Program-made: the position numbers and the translations under genes
Assembly (NCBI GenBank): GCA_905221605.1
Contig: CAJNDS010002066.1
Location: forward strand, 482,480-546,479
DNA from: Symbiodinium natans
Taxonomy: Eukaryota > Sar > Dinophyceae > Suessiales > Symbiodiniaceae
DNA: 64,000 nt
Direction: 5' to 3'
In this document: positions 22,831 through 33,564 of the stretch, piece after piece
How positions within the stretch are numbered: the stretch's first letter is position 1
Layout of the letters: the number at the start of each line of letters is the position of its first letter
The notes under the pieces: generated by a model
The model's database searches: none
Told to the model about the DNA's origin: nothing
What the model saw: only the letters and a program-made list of their open reading frames with translations

Positions 22831-23156
22831 ACCATTACATAATGGACACATTAGATACAGGAAACGTCGCACATCTGTAGAGAAAACGGAGGGCCCCATG
22901 GCAGGCCCTTCTGTATATATATATATATATGTATATACATATATACATATATATATATATATATTTATCTATTTATTATTTATTTGTTTATTTATTTAGT
23001 TATTTAGGTATTTATTCATTTATTAATTTATTTATTTAGCAAAAAGACATAATGACGCAACACGGGTCGAGGGTGCGTGTCTCCCATCAGCTGTCCTGCG
23101 TCGATACGCATTTGTCTTTAGAACGGTGCGGCGCCAAGGAGGGGGTTGGTCTTTTC
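22831..23156. repeat. AT-rich microsatellites and TTTA-rich stretch, no gene
   Basis: A short unique stretch (22831-22912), then (TA)n with interruptions at 22913-22965, then TTTA/TTAT-rich sequence to about 23038, then unique sequence without a recognisable gene. Confidence 0.7.
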
Positions 23157-23312
23157 CTTTCCTCTTCTGGCTGGTTCTTAGTAGGGGTTTAGGGTTTAGG
23201 GTTTAGGAATGAGGGAATGAGGTACCCTATCCCCCTACATATACCGTTTAGAGGATTATATAGGGTACCTCATCCCCCATTCCCTTACTAAGAACCAGGA
23301 GGTCCTCTTCCG
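23157..23312. repeat. Imperfect inverted repeat; left arm carries an extra TTTAGGG block
   Basis: Left arm 23161-23230 and right arm 23263-23312 are reverse complements: both carry GGTTCTTAGTA and then ATGAGGTACCC next to the loop. The left arm has about 20 extra bases of TTTAGGG repeat between these words, exactly where the right arm is continuous. Confidence 0.8.
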
Positions 23313-23674
23313 CGGTCCTCCCCGGATATTGCGAGACAAGGAAGAGAGAAAAGACTTGAAAGGCAAGATGGGAAGGAGGATTTGCAGCTCCCTTTCCTTA
23401 CCTTCTTCCTTTGTCTTCGCTCTCTTCGTCTCTTCTCGGTTTCTTCTTCTCGCAAGCTGGATGTTGGAAGATCTAACCGAGCAGCGGAGGAGCAAACGGA
23501 ATCTAGGCATCGATTTGGGATAATATCTAGTTTCCCTTATTGTTTCAGCTGGAGCCCGAATTCTAAATAATTTTGGGACTGTTGAAGTCGACACGAAGGA
23601 ATGGGAAGGACACGGCAAGAGAGACAAGACAAACACCGCGAAGTCTTCGTCTTCTTTTTTCTGAGATGATTTTG
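23313..23674. other. Unique sequence, no supported gene
   Basis: Overlapping frames of about 60-125 codons on both strands (for example 23256-23636 minus, 23382-23570 plus) are Ser/Arg-rich and show no domain. Left uncalled. Confidence 0.4.
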
Positions 23675-23782
23675 TTTAGCCTTGGGATATTCCCCCTTAT
23701 ACGAACAGTAATAGAGATTCTAGTACCCCTTAATGTAATCCCCATTAAGAACTGTTAGAATAGGGGGGAACATCCCAAGCCT
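23675..23782. repeat. Stem-loop with ~30-base arms, also partly present at 26.58 kb
   Basis: The arm 23679-23709 (GCCTTGGGATATTCCCCCTT, then ATACGAACAGT) pairs imperfectly with 23748-23780 (ACTGTTAGAATAGGGGGGAA, then CATCCCAAGC). The loop is about 38 bases. A third related copy, GTTCGTATAAGGGGGAACAT followed by CCCAA, lies at 26586-26610. Confidence 0.7.
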
Positions 23783-24147
23783 AGCCCGAGGAGAAGGGAT
23801 GTGATGAGCATTTTGGGCATCCCTACCTTTTTCAAGACCGAACGTTAACAGGGTTTAGGGTTTAGGGTTTGGGGTTTAGGGTTTAGGGAAAGGCGGGGTG
23901 ACGGATGCGCTCTTCTCTCTGTCTCTCTCTCTCTCTCTTTCTCTTTCTCCTTTCTGTTCCTTTATCATCCGTTCCCATTCTCGTCCTCTTGCCACTCTTG
24001 CTCTGTTCATCGTCAAAAGACTTTAGGAAAGACTGAATGGGCCTTTCTCACGCCCCATTTTTTCTTTTGCCCTTTACTATTTAACCTTCTCTTGGCAACA
24101 AATCCTGTGCGGGGGAGATTCCTTCTCGTTTTGGACGTTCATCTTTT

Positions 24148-24880
24148 ATGAGGGAGAAGCAGGCAGGGACAAGGGGGGAGAGGGGGAAGAGGGCGGAGAG
24201 GGGGGAGAGGGGAGGGGGAGAGGGGAGGGGAGAGGAGGAGGGGGGAGAGGAGGAGGGGGGGGGAGAGGGAGAGGAGGAGGGGGGAGAGGAGGAGGGGGGA
24301 GAGGAAGGAGGGGGGAGAGGAGGAGGGGGGAGGAGGAGGGGGAGAGGCGGAGGGGGAGGGGAGAGGAGAAGGGGGGAGAGGAGGAGGGGGGAGAGGAGGA
24401 GGGGGGAGAGGAGGAGGGGGGAGAGGAGAGGAGAGGGGGGCGAGGAGGAGGGGGGGAGAGGAGGAGGGGGAAGAGGAGGAGGGGGGAGAGGAGAGGGGGG
24501 GAGAGGAGGAGGGGGGAGAGCAGGTAGGGGGGAGAGGAGGAGGGGGGAGGAGAGGAGGAGGGGGGAGAGGAGGAGGGGAAGGAGGGAGGGGTAGGGGGAG
24601 GAGAGGAGGGGGGGAGAGCGGAGAGGAGGGGGGAGAGGAGGGGGGGGGAGAGGAGGCGGGGAGAGGGGGGGGAGAGGAGGGGGGAGAGGAGGGGGGGAGA
24701 GAGGGAGAGAGGAGGGAGGGGGGGAGAGGGAGAGGAGGGAGAGGAGGAGGGGGGAGAGGAGGAGGGGGGGAGAGGAGGGGGGCGAGGAGGGGGGTGAGGA
24801 GGGGGGAGAGGAGGGGGGAGAGGAGGGGGGAGAGGAGGGGGGAGAGGAGGGGGGAGAGGGGGGAGAGGGGAGAGGCAGAC
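24148..24880 (+). repeat. 730-base polypurine (G/A) tract
   Basis: Almost exclusively G and A on the plus strand, built from GGAGGAGGGGGGAGA-like units. Translation gives Gly/Glu/Arg or Pro/Ser/Leu runs in all frames, so the long ORFs here are spurious. Dense G-runs predict G-quadruplexes, and the homopurine nature predicts triplex DNA. Confidence 0.95.
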
Positions 24881-25662
24881 GGGTGGTTGGAAGACAAAAG
24901 AAGCAGTGGAAAATTCTCTCCAACTTTCGTCCTCAAGACGGTGGAAAGAGAGGCAAGTGCAAACATAAGCAACAATTCTCCTGCCTCATGCCTTTCTTCG
25001 CTTTTTAGTCTCGTGTTTCTTCTCTTCTCATAGTTCTTCTCCTCAGGTAACCTTCTCACGCGCAGACATCTCGGCTAAAGCAGATGAGAAAGAGAATGAA
25101 GGGCACATAATCGTTCATCGTTGTTTTCAGACTCTCAAGGAGAATGCAGAAAGGAAAAGGAAAGCAGAGGTTCAAGGAAATCCCAGTCAATCCCTCATAA
25201 GACCGTTGTGAGCAGCGAAAAAGGAGTGCAAAACCGAATGGATAAAGGAGGATGAAGGAATACAGGAGGATGAAGGCATATAGAAGGAAAAAGGCTAGTC
25301 ATCCTTCCCTCGTCTCTCAGCCTTCCCCAACTTGTTCTTCTTTTCTTCTCTCTTCCTCCGTGACGAGGTTGACGAAACGAAGGTTCATGGTACATATCGA
25401 CTCAATTTGAACTGTACTTATATCCCAATTAGAACCACGTAAGGGCGCTTAAGGGGAGAGTTCACGTTTGCGCAGTTCAGAGTTTCGTGGTTCAGCTTTA
25501 CGTTTTCTTGCGGATTTGCTTCAAGAAGGCTTTCCGTCAAGTAAGCGCAAAAAGTTCAACCCATATCGGGCTTAGGCAACATCTGAAAATTAGGTTACCT
25601 AGTCCCCAAGGGCCCATACTCAGGGACGTGTAACTACCCTAAGATTCTGCTTTTTGAGACAG
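24881..25662. other. Unique sequence, no supported gene
   Basis: No family or telomere-like tract is seen. Short purine-rich phrases containing GGAGGATGAAGG recur at about 25247-25275. Confidence 0.4.
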
Positions 25663-26385
25663 GTCCCACCAGACCTGGATGACATGTGCCAGAAGCAAAT
25701 GGACAGCTTCGAGAACCATGTCAAGGACTGATTGGGTCTAGGGTTTAGGGTTTAGGGTTCAGGGGGCTTAAGATTCAAGGTCCCAGGTAAATCTTCAATC
25801 CTAAACCCAGAGTCCTCCAAGCCTTCGACATCCAAGCCACAAAATCCGTCTCGTTTAGGCTTTAGGGGTTAGGGTGACTGAACTGCGGCCTGCGAGCATC
25901 CTCCTTGTGTTGAGGACTTTTGCTTCGCCATGCAGCCGGCGTTGCAGAATGAATCCTTCAAGTGGCTGACGCACATCACGGACGTGAACGCGGAAGACAT
26001 GGCGAGGAGCAATTCTGAACCCTAAATCCCAAACAGCCTAGGACCCGTGATGCCCTTAACGCCGTAACAGCTGCAGTTTAGGGTTTAGTTTCAGGTTTGG
26101 GGTTTAGAAACCCTAAACCCTAAACCCTAAACCCTAAACCCTAAACCCTAAACCCTAAACCCTCAACCCTCAACCCTCAACTCTAACGGAAGACATGGGC
26201 GAGGAACGTCTACACGGCATTGACCTGGGGCAGGCCGGATGCCTCCCATGGCCTCCTCTACACTCGATTTTTGGCTTTGTGCTGGAGAGGCCTTTTTTCT
26301 TGATACTTTGAAGATGATATTTTGATGATTATTTATGATTGTTAATATTTTTACGATTATTAGATGTATTTCTGTGTTTTTTAGT

Positions 26386-26450
<65 letters not shown>

Positions 26451-29400
26451 AGTATTATTTGATGTGTTTTTTAAATACTGTAGCTTCTAAGATTCTCTGG
26501 GGGTCCTGTAGACTGCTTCTTGTTTGGCTTTTGTGCTGGAGAGTCGGGATGATCCCCTGATGCCAATGGTCCTATTTACGGACCGTTCGTATAAGGGGGA
26601 ACATCCCAACTGGAACCCTAAACCCTAAACCCTAAACCCTAAACCCTAAACCCTAAACCCCTGTAGACTCCTTTTGGTTTCTGTCACCATGGGCTTGTTG
26701 GGTCAACCCTGTGCCTAGAACCGAAGCCCTGAGCCCGAAACCCCCAAACCCCTAAACCCCTAAACCTCTAAACCCCTAAACCCCTAAACACCTAAACCCA
26801 AAACCCCTAAACCCCTAAACCCCTAAACCCCTAAACCCCTAAACCCCTAAACCCCTAAACCCCTAAACCCCTAAACCCCTAACCCCCTAAACCCCTAAAC
26901 CCCTAAACCCCTAAACCCCTAAACCCCTAAACCCCTAAACCCCTAACCCCTAAACCCCTAAACCCCTAAACCCCTAAACCCCTAAACCCTAAACCCTAAA
27001 CCCTAAACCTCCGAGGTGAAAGCTTCAAGAGCAAGAGCCTGCTGCTGTGGAGTGGGGCCTCGCAGCAGTCGCGCGCGCGTTGGTGCGAGGCCCTGAACCT
27101 TTACATGCTGCTTGGCGGTGAAGAGCACCCCTAAACCCTAAACCCTAAACCCTAAACCCTAAACCCTAAACCCTAAACCCTAAACCCTAGACCCTAAACC
27201 CTAAACCCTAAACCCTAAGCCCTGAACCCCGAACCCTAAACCTTGAACCCTAAACCCTAACCTCTCAGCCCTAAACCTTAAACCTTAAACCCTAAACCCT
27301 GCAATCTGAGCCCAAAGCCCTAAACTGGAGCTCGGAGTGCGTTTCGAGGTTGCACTCCAGCGGCGCAGACGACAAGTTCCTGGGTTCTTGTTGAGAGACT
27401 TAGGTTGAGGTTTAGGGTTTAGGGTTTAGGGTTTAGGGTTTGGGGTTTAGGGTTTAGGGTTTAGGGTTCAGGGAGCATTCCTTAGGGCTTCGGGCTCAGT
27501 TGGGGGTTCGGGCTTTCGGGCCACCATTGAACGGGGCTATCTACAGTAAATACAGTAAATCGCGTAGTACCCCGTAGGTCAAGAAGTTCCTCAAGTGAGG
27601 GTTTGGGGTGTAGGGGTTAGGGTTCTTAAGTTTTTGGGCTTAGTAGGGTGATTCTAGGTGCTTGTAGTGTTTAGACAGGTTTGTTCTAGGGAAACCTAAG
27701 CGTCCTAAACCCTAAACCCAACCCTAAACCCTAAACCCTAAACCCGAAAGCCTAAACCCTAAACCCTAAACCCTAAACCCTAAACCCTAAACCCTAAACC
27801 CTAAACCCTAAACCCTAAACCCTAAACCCCTAACCCCAAACCCTAAACCCTAAACCCTAAACCCTAAACCCTAAACCCTAAACCCTAAACCCTAAACCCT
27901 AAACCCTAAACCCTAAACCCTAAACCCAAAACAAGAGCCCAGGTTCCGGACTCCCTTGGGCAGCCTCCTGGAGAAGGAGGGCGTGAAAAGTTCGGATGGC
28001 AGCATACTTGGGGACTGCGACTGGACGCCAGGCAGGCGTTTAGGGTTTAGGGTTTAGGGTTTAGGGTTTAGGGTTTAGGGTTTGAGAAGCATGTTGCTGG
28101 GAGCTGGGTCAACTCAGGAAGCAGCAGGCGCCGATATGGCAGTCTGCTTCGGAGTCGATCGTCCAACGAAGCTCCGGCCATCTTATTCGGGTGCTGCTGA
28201 ACAAGGCCTTGGGGGTTCTGGGGTTTCTAGGAAATAGGGTAGGGTTTGGGGTTTGGGGTTTGGGGTTTAGGGTTTAGGGTTGTGTGTCTCTGGGGTGGAT
28301 ATGGAAATCAGGTTGAAGGTGGGCTCCGCACAACCCTCCCATAGAAATTTGATCTGTGCAGTGCCCTCCGAATCCACCCCCCAAACCCTAAACCCTAACC
28401 CCTAAACCCTAAACCCCTAGGCTTTACAGGGAAGCCAGTCCTTGCAAGCGAGCGTCTTCTACCGATTTGAGTTACCGACCTTGGCGCGATATCCGTCCAC
28501 GCAGGGCCTGAGAGTCTTGAATGAGCATCCTGGATTCTTCATTGGGGATTTGGGGGTTTATGGTTTCGGGTTTGGGGTTTAGGGTTTAGGGTTTGGGGTT
28601 TAGGGCTTGGGCTGTAGGACTTTGCGGTTTTAGGGTTTGGGGTTCGGGTTTTGGGGTTTAGGGTTTGCTGTAATATGACGCAGAAGCTGTGAAGACTGGA
28701 TTCAGACTGGGCTCGAAAGCTTCGTGAAACGCGACGAGCAGCCGTAGCCCGATTGTGGAGGGCTGTCTAACATCTCTACTGCACGCCATCTCAGGCGGCA
28801 AAACCACCCTAACCTTTCCTTTCGAGGGTTTAGCCCTAAACTCCGTGTCGTTTTCAGGTTTTTCTTGAGTTTGATGAAGATTAACGGGCCCCAGGGGTGC
28901 AAGAATGTCCCAGGACCCAGGGGGTTTATCCAGATTGTTCGGGCCACGTTTGGAGCACGCAAATTTGCAGGCCGGGTGCATCGTAAGCTCGCTTGCCGTC
29001 GTAGGGCTCAGCCCTCCAGGCCTTCAACCCCCAAACCCCCAAACATCCTAAACACCAACGCCCTAAGCCCCCCAAAACCCTAAACTCCACGAAGCCCTAA
29101 AGCCCTAAGCCCTAAGCCCTAAGCCCTAAGCCCCAGACCTTAAGCTCCAGAACCCAAGAAGAACCCAAGGCATAGCAGCACAAGATGTCGGCACCTGATG
29201 CCATTTATCCGTGCCAAGATCGAGGACATGGGTCTCCTGGACGACTGGAAGAAGGCGCCCGGGGCATGGGTTCTCAGGGTTTCGGGTTTCGGGTTTCGGG
29301 TTTAGGGTGTAGTGTTGAGGATTCGCCGGCTCAACCCCAAGCCCTAAACCCTCAACCCGAAACCCCCCACCCTCAAAGCTCATGTCCCTGTTATTGGTGT

Positions 29401-30660
29401 TTTTGGAGCAATTTCGTCAGTGCGTTTTTCCGGTGTGTAGTAAAATCCGATTGCGCCTTGCTTCGTCTGAGCTCCGGTACCTTTGCAAAAGCCGTACAGT
29501 CCTACTTCAAGGTTCACCTGGTGCCCACCCTTGGAAGCCCTGTTGACTTAGTAAGTAGGGATAGTATGGTGGGTTGTGCGGATGATGAGAGGGTTTCAAA
29601 GGGAAATGCTACGTAGACTCACTAAGTCAAAAGAGCTTCCAAGTAATTCGGATTATACGTACCCTAAGTCAAGGTCTAACCATAGTTAGCATACTTGGAG
29701 CCCTGCGTCTAAGTACGCGCGAGCCTCCAAGAAAGAACTTAGGGGCTGGGTAGTTAACCTTGAACTTTTTTGCTTATAGTAGAGTCCTAGTACAAACAGA
29801 AGGTTAACCTTTTATGGGCTAGGGTATTCAGCCCCTGAGAGCGATTCTTGGGAACAACTTTGAACTTTTTGGGCACTGCAATTCCGAAGAAACAGCTCAG
29901 TTCAGTGTGTGACCCTAAGCCCTAAACCCTAAACCCTAAACCCTGAAAGTATAGCAGAAGGTGAGGACGTTTTCTTGCGTCGACGTCGGTGCGCTTCCGG
30001 ACCGCGCGGGGGCCCAGTCCCTAGATCTCCGGGCCGTCGACTACCTGAAGCCAGGCCACCAGCTAGGCGAGGAATGCAAGCTCACCAACAGACACTTGGG
30101 GATATTTCGGCCTTTTTAGGGCTTTTTGGGGGGGGGGGGGGGGCATTGTGGGGTTGAGAGCTTTTAGGGCTTCTGGGGTTTTTAGAGTCTTTTTTTGGAT
30201 TCGGGTTTTTCGGGTGTCTTTTTTTACGGGTTTTTTAGGGTTTTCTTGGGTCTTTAGGGTTGTTTAGGGTTTTGTAGGTTTTTACGGCTTTTAGGGTTTT
30301 AGGAATAACACACACACACACACAATTCCCATCTTGGTTTCGGGACAGCATGCGTAGCTACCACCTGCTTCATAAAAAGGGCCGCTTCGGGGTTTTTGGG
30401 ACACGGCTCAGGAAACCTGACACGGGAGCTCTATCACGCCTGCCTGGCAAGAGGGGAGATCGACTTCGCGACCCTCCGCACCGTTGCAGTGCGCATGGCG
30501 TCCCAGACCCGCTCCATGGCGGTCTTGAGGCTTCCTGACGTTTTGAAGGAAGATGGGCCGCAGATAGCAATGGCATTCCCTGACCTGGTGCTTATGTTCG
30601 ACACCACTATCATGGAGGACTAAGGGAGTTCTTAAGGGAGGGGGGCTTCAAGGGGAAAGC

Positions 30661-30706
<46 letters not shown>

Positions 30707-32175
30707 ACCCTAAACCCTAAACCCTAAACCCTCCCTTAAGAACCTCACAAACAGGACTTGCTGCACATGGCGCACACCGGTGGGCTCAAGGAGGCCGCAG
30801 CTCAAGCGCTGGGCGCAATGGGCGACGGGAGCGTGCAGCTGGCAGTCGCCACCTTGCAGCTCGCTCGTTTAGGGTTTAGGGTTTAGGGTTTAGGGTGTAG
30901 GGTTTGGGGTTTCGGGTTTAGGGTTTAGGGTTTAGGCTTTAGGGTTTAGGGTTTAGGCTTTAGGGTTTAGGGTATCCTTCTTGGGGTATCCTAAGTAAGG
31001 ATTACAGTATTTCGGGGGGTATGTTTCGGGTACCCCTATCTTGTTTTCCTCATCTGGGTGTCTCAGAAGGGAACCCCACCTACCAATGCTTTCCAAAGGT
31101 CATGGGTTCCCCCCCCATCATTCAGGCGATTTAGGGATAGCGAATCGGATTAAGGTTGTTTTGATTTTGGGAATCTAGGGCGGGGTAGCCCTAAACCTTG
31201 AACTTTACGCCCTAAACCCAAAAACCCTAAACCCAAAACCCTAAACCCTAAACCAGTCTAGAGGGGGACAGTCGGGGACAACCCAGGCAGGAGCTGGCGT
31301 CCGACCCGGACTTCTTGGTGCGCAAAGCTGCTGTGAAGAGCTTGGACCAGCTGGGCTCCGTAAACCCCAGCACCGTGCTGCCCATCCTGCAGCAGGCTTT
31401 GGGTGACGAGAATGAGGCCGTGCGCCAGGAGGTCGTGTCTGGCCTTGTTCGGCTGTGCTCGGTGGACCCAGCTGCTGTTCTGCCCATGCTTCGGATGGCG
31501 CTCAGTGACGAGGATCTTGACGTGCGGCGCCTGGTTGTGAAGAGCTTGGGCCGGCTGGGCTCCCTCGACCCCAGTGCTGTGATACCCGTTGTCGACAAGG
31601 CGCTGAGTGACCAGATTCCTGATGTGCGGAGGGCTGCTGCAGAGAGCCTGCGCCAGCTGGAAATTACAGACCCCGGCACTGTGCTGCCCATCTGGCAAAA
31701 GGCGCTGAGCGACGAGAATGGGTGGGTGCGCGAATCAGCTCTCAAGGGCCTGGCTCAGCTGGGCTCCGCAGCCCCTGGCGCTTTGCCTCGGATTCTTGAG
31801 AGGGCGCTGAGTGACGAGAGTGTTCGTGTGCGGCGTGTGGCTGCGGACAACTTGGGTTTGTTGGGCTCCGCAGGCGAGTTGCTCAAGAAGGCGCTGAGTG
31901 ACGAGGATCATGTTGTGCGAGAGTTTGCTGCGCGAAGCCTGGGTCGGCTGGGCTCCGTAGACCCAGCTGCCATACTCATGCTCGACATGGCACTGCGTGA
32001 CACGGATGTTGACGTTCGCCTAAATACTGTAAGGAGCCTGGGTCAGCTGGGCTCTGCAGACCCCGGCGCTGTGTTGCCCCTCCTCCAGACGGCGCTGGAT
32101 GACAACGACAGTGGTGTACGACATGATGCTTTGAGCAGCATGCTGGCCACGGGCGGCGACTCAGTAGCTGAGTAC
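25663..32175 (+). CDS. Multi-exon gene with C-terminal HEAT repeats; introns filled with telomere-like repeats
   Basis: Exons that join in phase: 25663-25725 (ending HVK), 25915-26006 (DFCFAMQP to AEDMA), and 26204 onward (NVYTALTWGRPD). Further islands: 27016-27124 (SLLLWSGASQQSRARWCEAL), about 27335-27385, 27937-28037, 28085-28215, 28430-28549 (FELPTLARYPSTQGLRVLNE), 28870-29005, 29184-29269 (LMPFIRAKIEDMGLLDDWKK), 29961-30100 (LDLRAVDYLKPGHQLGEECK) and about 30396-30617 (ending DTTIME). Joining to 30755-30859 (DLLHMAHTGGLKEAAAQALG) keeps phase, then 31291-32175 follows. The last two encode about eight HEAT repeats of 37 residues (for example DEDLDVRRLVVKSLGRLG), a helical solenoid for protein contacts. 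The N-terminal part is not recognised. Donors are mostly GA or GC. The 3' end is unknown: the frame enters an intron-like GCGTTT at 32176 before the microsatellites. The HEAT part is firm; inclusion of all the islands in one gene is inferred. Confidence 0.6.
26748..26995. repeat. Homogeneous CCCCTAAA 8-mer variant array
   Basis: About 30 consecutive 8-base CCCCTAAA units (TTTAGGGG on the other strand) with few exceptions, then a return to 7-base units at 26985-27009. Confidence 0.95.
30660..30732. repeat. CCCTCAA variant telomere-like block in a short intron
   Basis: Seven CCCTCAA units followed by CCCTAAA units, inside the inferred 137-base intron 30618-30754. Confidence 0.85.
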
Positions 32176-32221
32176 GCGTTTTGCATTTTTGGGATACTCT
32201 AATCCCCTAGAGAGTTGGAGG

Positions 32222-32398
32222 TGTGTGTGTGTGTATGTATGTATGTATGTATGTATGTATGTATGTATGTATGTATGTATGTATGTATGTATGTATGTAT
32301 GTATGTATGTATGTATGTATGTATGTATGTATGTATGTATGTATGTATGTATGTATGTATGTATGTATGTATGTATGTATGTATGTATGTATGTATGT
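32222..32398. repeat. (TATG)n microsatellite
   Basis: A short (GT)n lead, then about 41 TATG units. Confidence 0.98.
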
Positions 32399-32776
32399 GT
32401 GGTGTGTGTCGTGTGTGGTGCGTGTTTCTTGTGCGTGTGCGTGGTGCGTGTGGCGTGGTGCGTGTGCGTGTGCGTGTGCTGTTGCGTGTGCGTGTGCGTG
32501 TGCGTGTGCGTGGTGCGTGTGCGTGTGCCGTGTGCTTGTGCGTTTGCGTGTGCTTTTGCTTTTGCGTTTGCGTGTGCGTGTGCGTGTGCGTGTGCGTGTG
32601 CGTGTGCGTGTGCGTGTGCGTGTGCGTGTGCGTGTGCGTGTGCGTGTGCTGCGTGTGCGTGTGCGTGTGCGTGTGCGTGTGCGTGTGCGTGTGCGTGTGC
32701 GTGTGCGTGTGCGTGTGCGTGTGCGTGTGCGTGTGCGTGTGCGTGTGCGTGTGCGTGTGCGTGTGCGTGTGCGTGT

Positions 32777-32809
<33 letters not shown>

Positions 32810-33262
32810 CGTGTGCGTGTGCGTGTGCGTGTGCGTGTGCGTGTGCGTGTGCGTGTGCGTGTGCGTGTGCGTGTGCGTGTGCGTGTGCGTGTGCGTGTGC
32901 GTGTGCGTGTGCGTGTGCGTGTGCGTGTGCGTGTGCGTGTGCTTGTGCGTGTGCGTGTGCGTGTGCGTGTGCGTGTGCGTGTGCGTGTGCGTGTGCGTGT
33001 GCGTGTGCGTGTGCGTGTGCGTGTGCGTGTGCGTGTGCGTGTGCGTGTGCGTGTGCGTGTGCGTGTGCGTGTGCGTGTGCGTGTGCGTGTGCGTGTGCGT
33101 GTGCGTGTGCGTGTGCGTGTGCGTGTGCGTGTGCGTGTGCGTGTGCGTGTGCCCGTGCGCGTGCGCGTGCGCGTGCGCATGCGTGTGCGTGTGCGCGTGC
33201 GCGTGCGGGTGCGTGTGCGCGTGCGTGTGCGTGTGCGCGTGCGTGTGCGTGTGCGTGTGTGT
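32399..33262. repeat. 860-base (GTGTGC)n alternating purine-pyrimidine tract
   Basis: Over 120 GTGTGC units with rare interruptions, grading into GTGCGC near 33150-33230. It is open in nearly every frame on both strands (Cys-Val, Ala-Cys, Arg-Val, His-Thr dipeptides), so ORFs of 300-470 codons here are artefacts of the repeat. Confidence 0.98.
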
Positions 33263-33462
33263 GCGTGTGAGTGTGTTCGCGTTCTCCCTCTCTCTCTCTC
33301 TTTTGGGGTTCTCTCTCTTTCTGTGTCTACTTTTTTTCTGTCTCTCTCGCTCGCTCTCGTTCGCTGTCACTGTGGGAACGCTCTCTCCCAGAGGATGGTG
33401 GCCGTGGCGAGCCGGCACTTCTGCTGCGCGAGGCCCCCCTCCCCCCCCCAGCTCTCCGCCGC

Positions 33463-33558
33463 CGGAGGAGGAGGAGGAGGAGGAGGAGGAGGAGGAGGAG
33501 GAGGAGGAGGAGGAGGAGGAGGAGGAGGAGGAGGAGGAGGAGGAGGAGGAGGAGGAGT
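33463..33558. repeat. (GGA)n microsatellite
   Basis: About 31 GGA units, preceded by CT-rich sequence (33275-33365) and a C-run near 33430. Confidence 0.98.
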
Positions 33559-33564
33559 TTCTAA

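Larger units (their letters stand above)
25738..31256. repeat. Telomere-like arrays in the introns of the HEAT-repeat gene
   Basis: Near-perfect CCCTAAA or TTTAGGG tracts at 25738-25760, 26108-26163, 26616-26662, 27126-27215, 27412-27470, 27710-27928 (longest, about 30 units), 28039-28083, 28240-28282, 29915-29945, 30868-30975 and 31195-31255, in both orientations. A (GAT)n microsatellite lies at 26388-26450. Each unique island between tracts was examined for coding sequence as listed for the gene. Confidence 0.9.

Noticed and set aside
24081-25059. Pro/Ser/Leu-rich ORFs of about 280-306 codons (minus) and Gly/Glu-rich ORF (plus)
   Set aside because: Artefact of the polypurine tract; no unique protein sequence.
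30396-30623. Gene end at the TAA 30621-30623
   Set aside because: Reading ...TTIME|GAC as a GA donor joins in phase to GACTTGCTG at 30755 and continues into HEAT repeats; kept as an alternative only.
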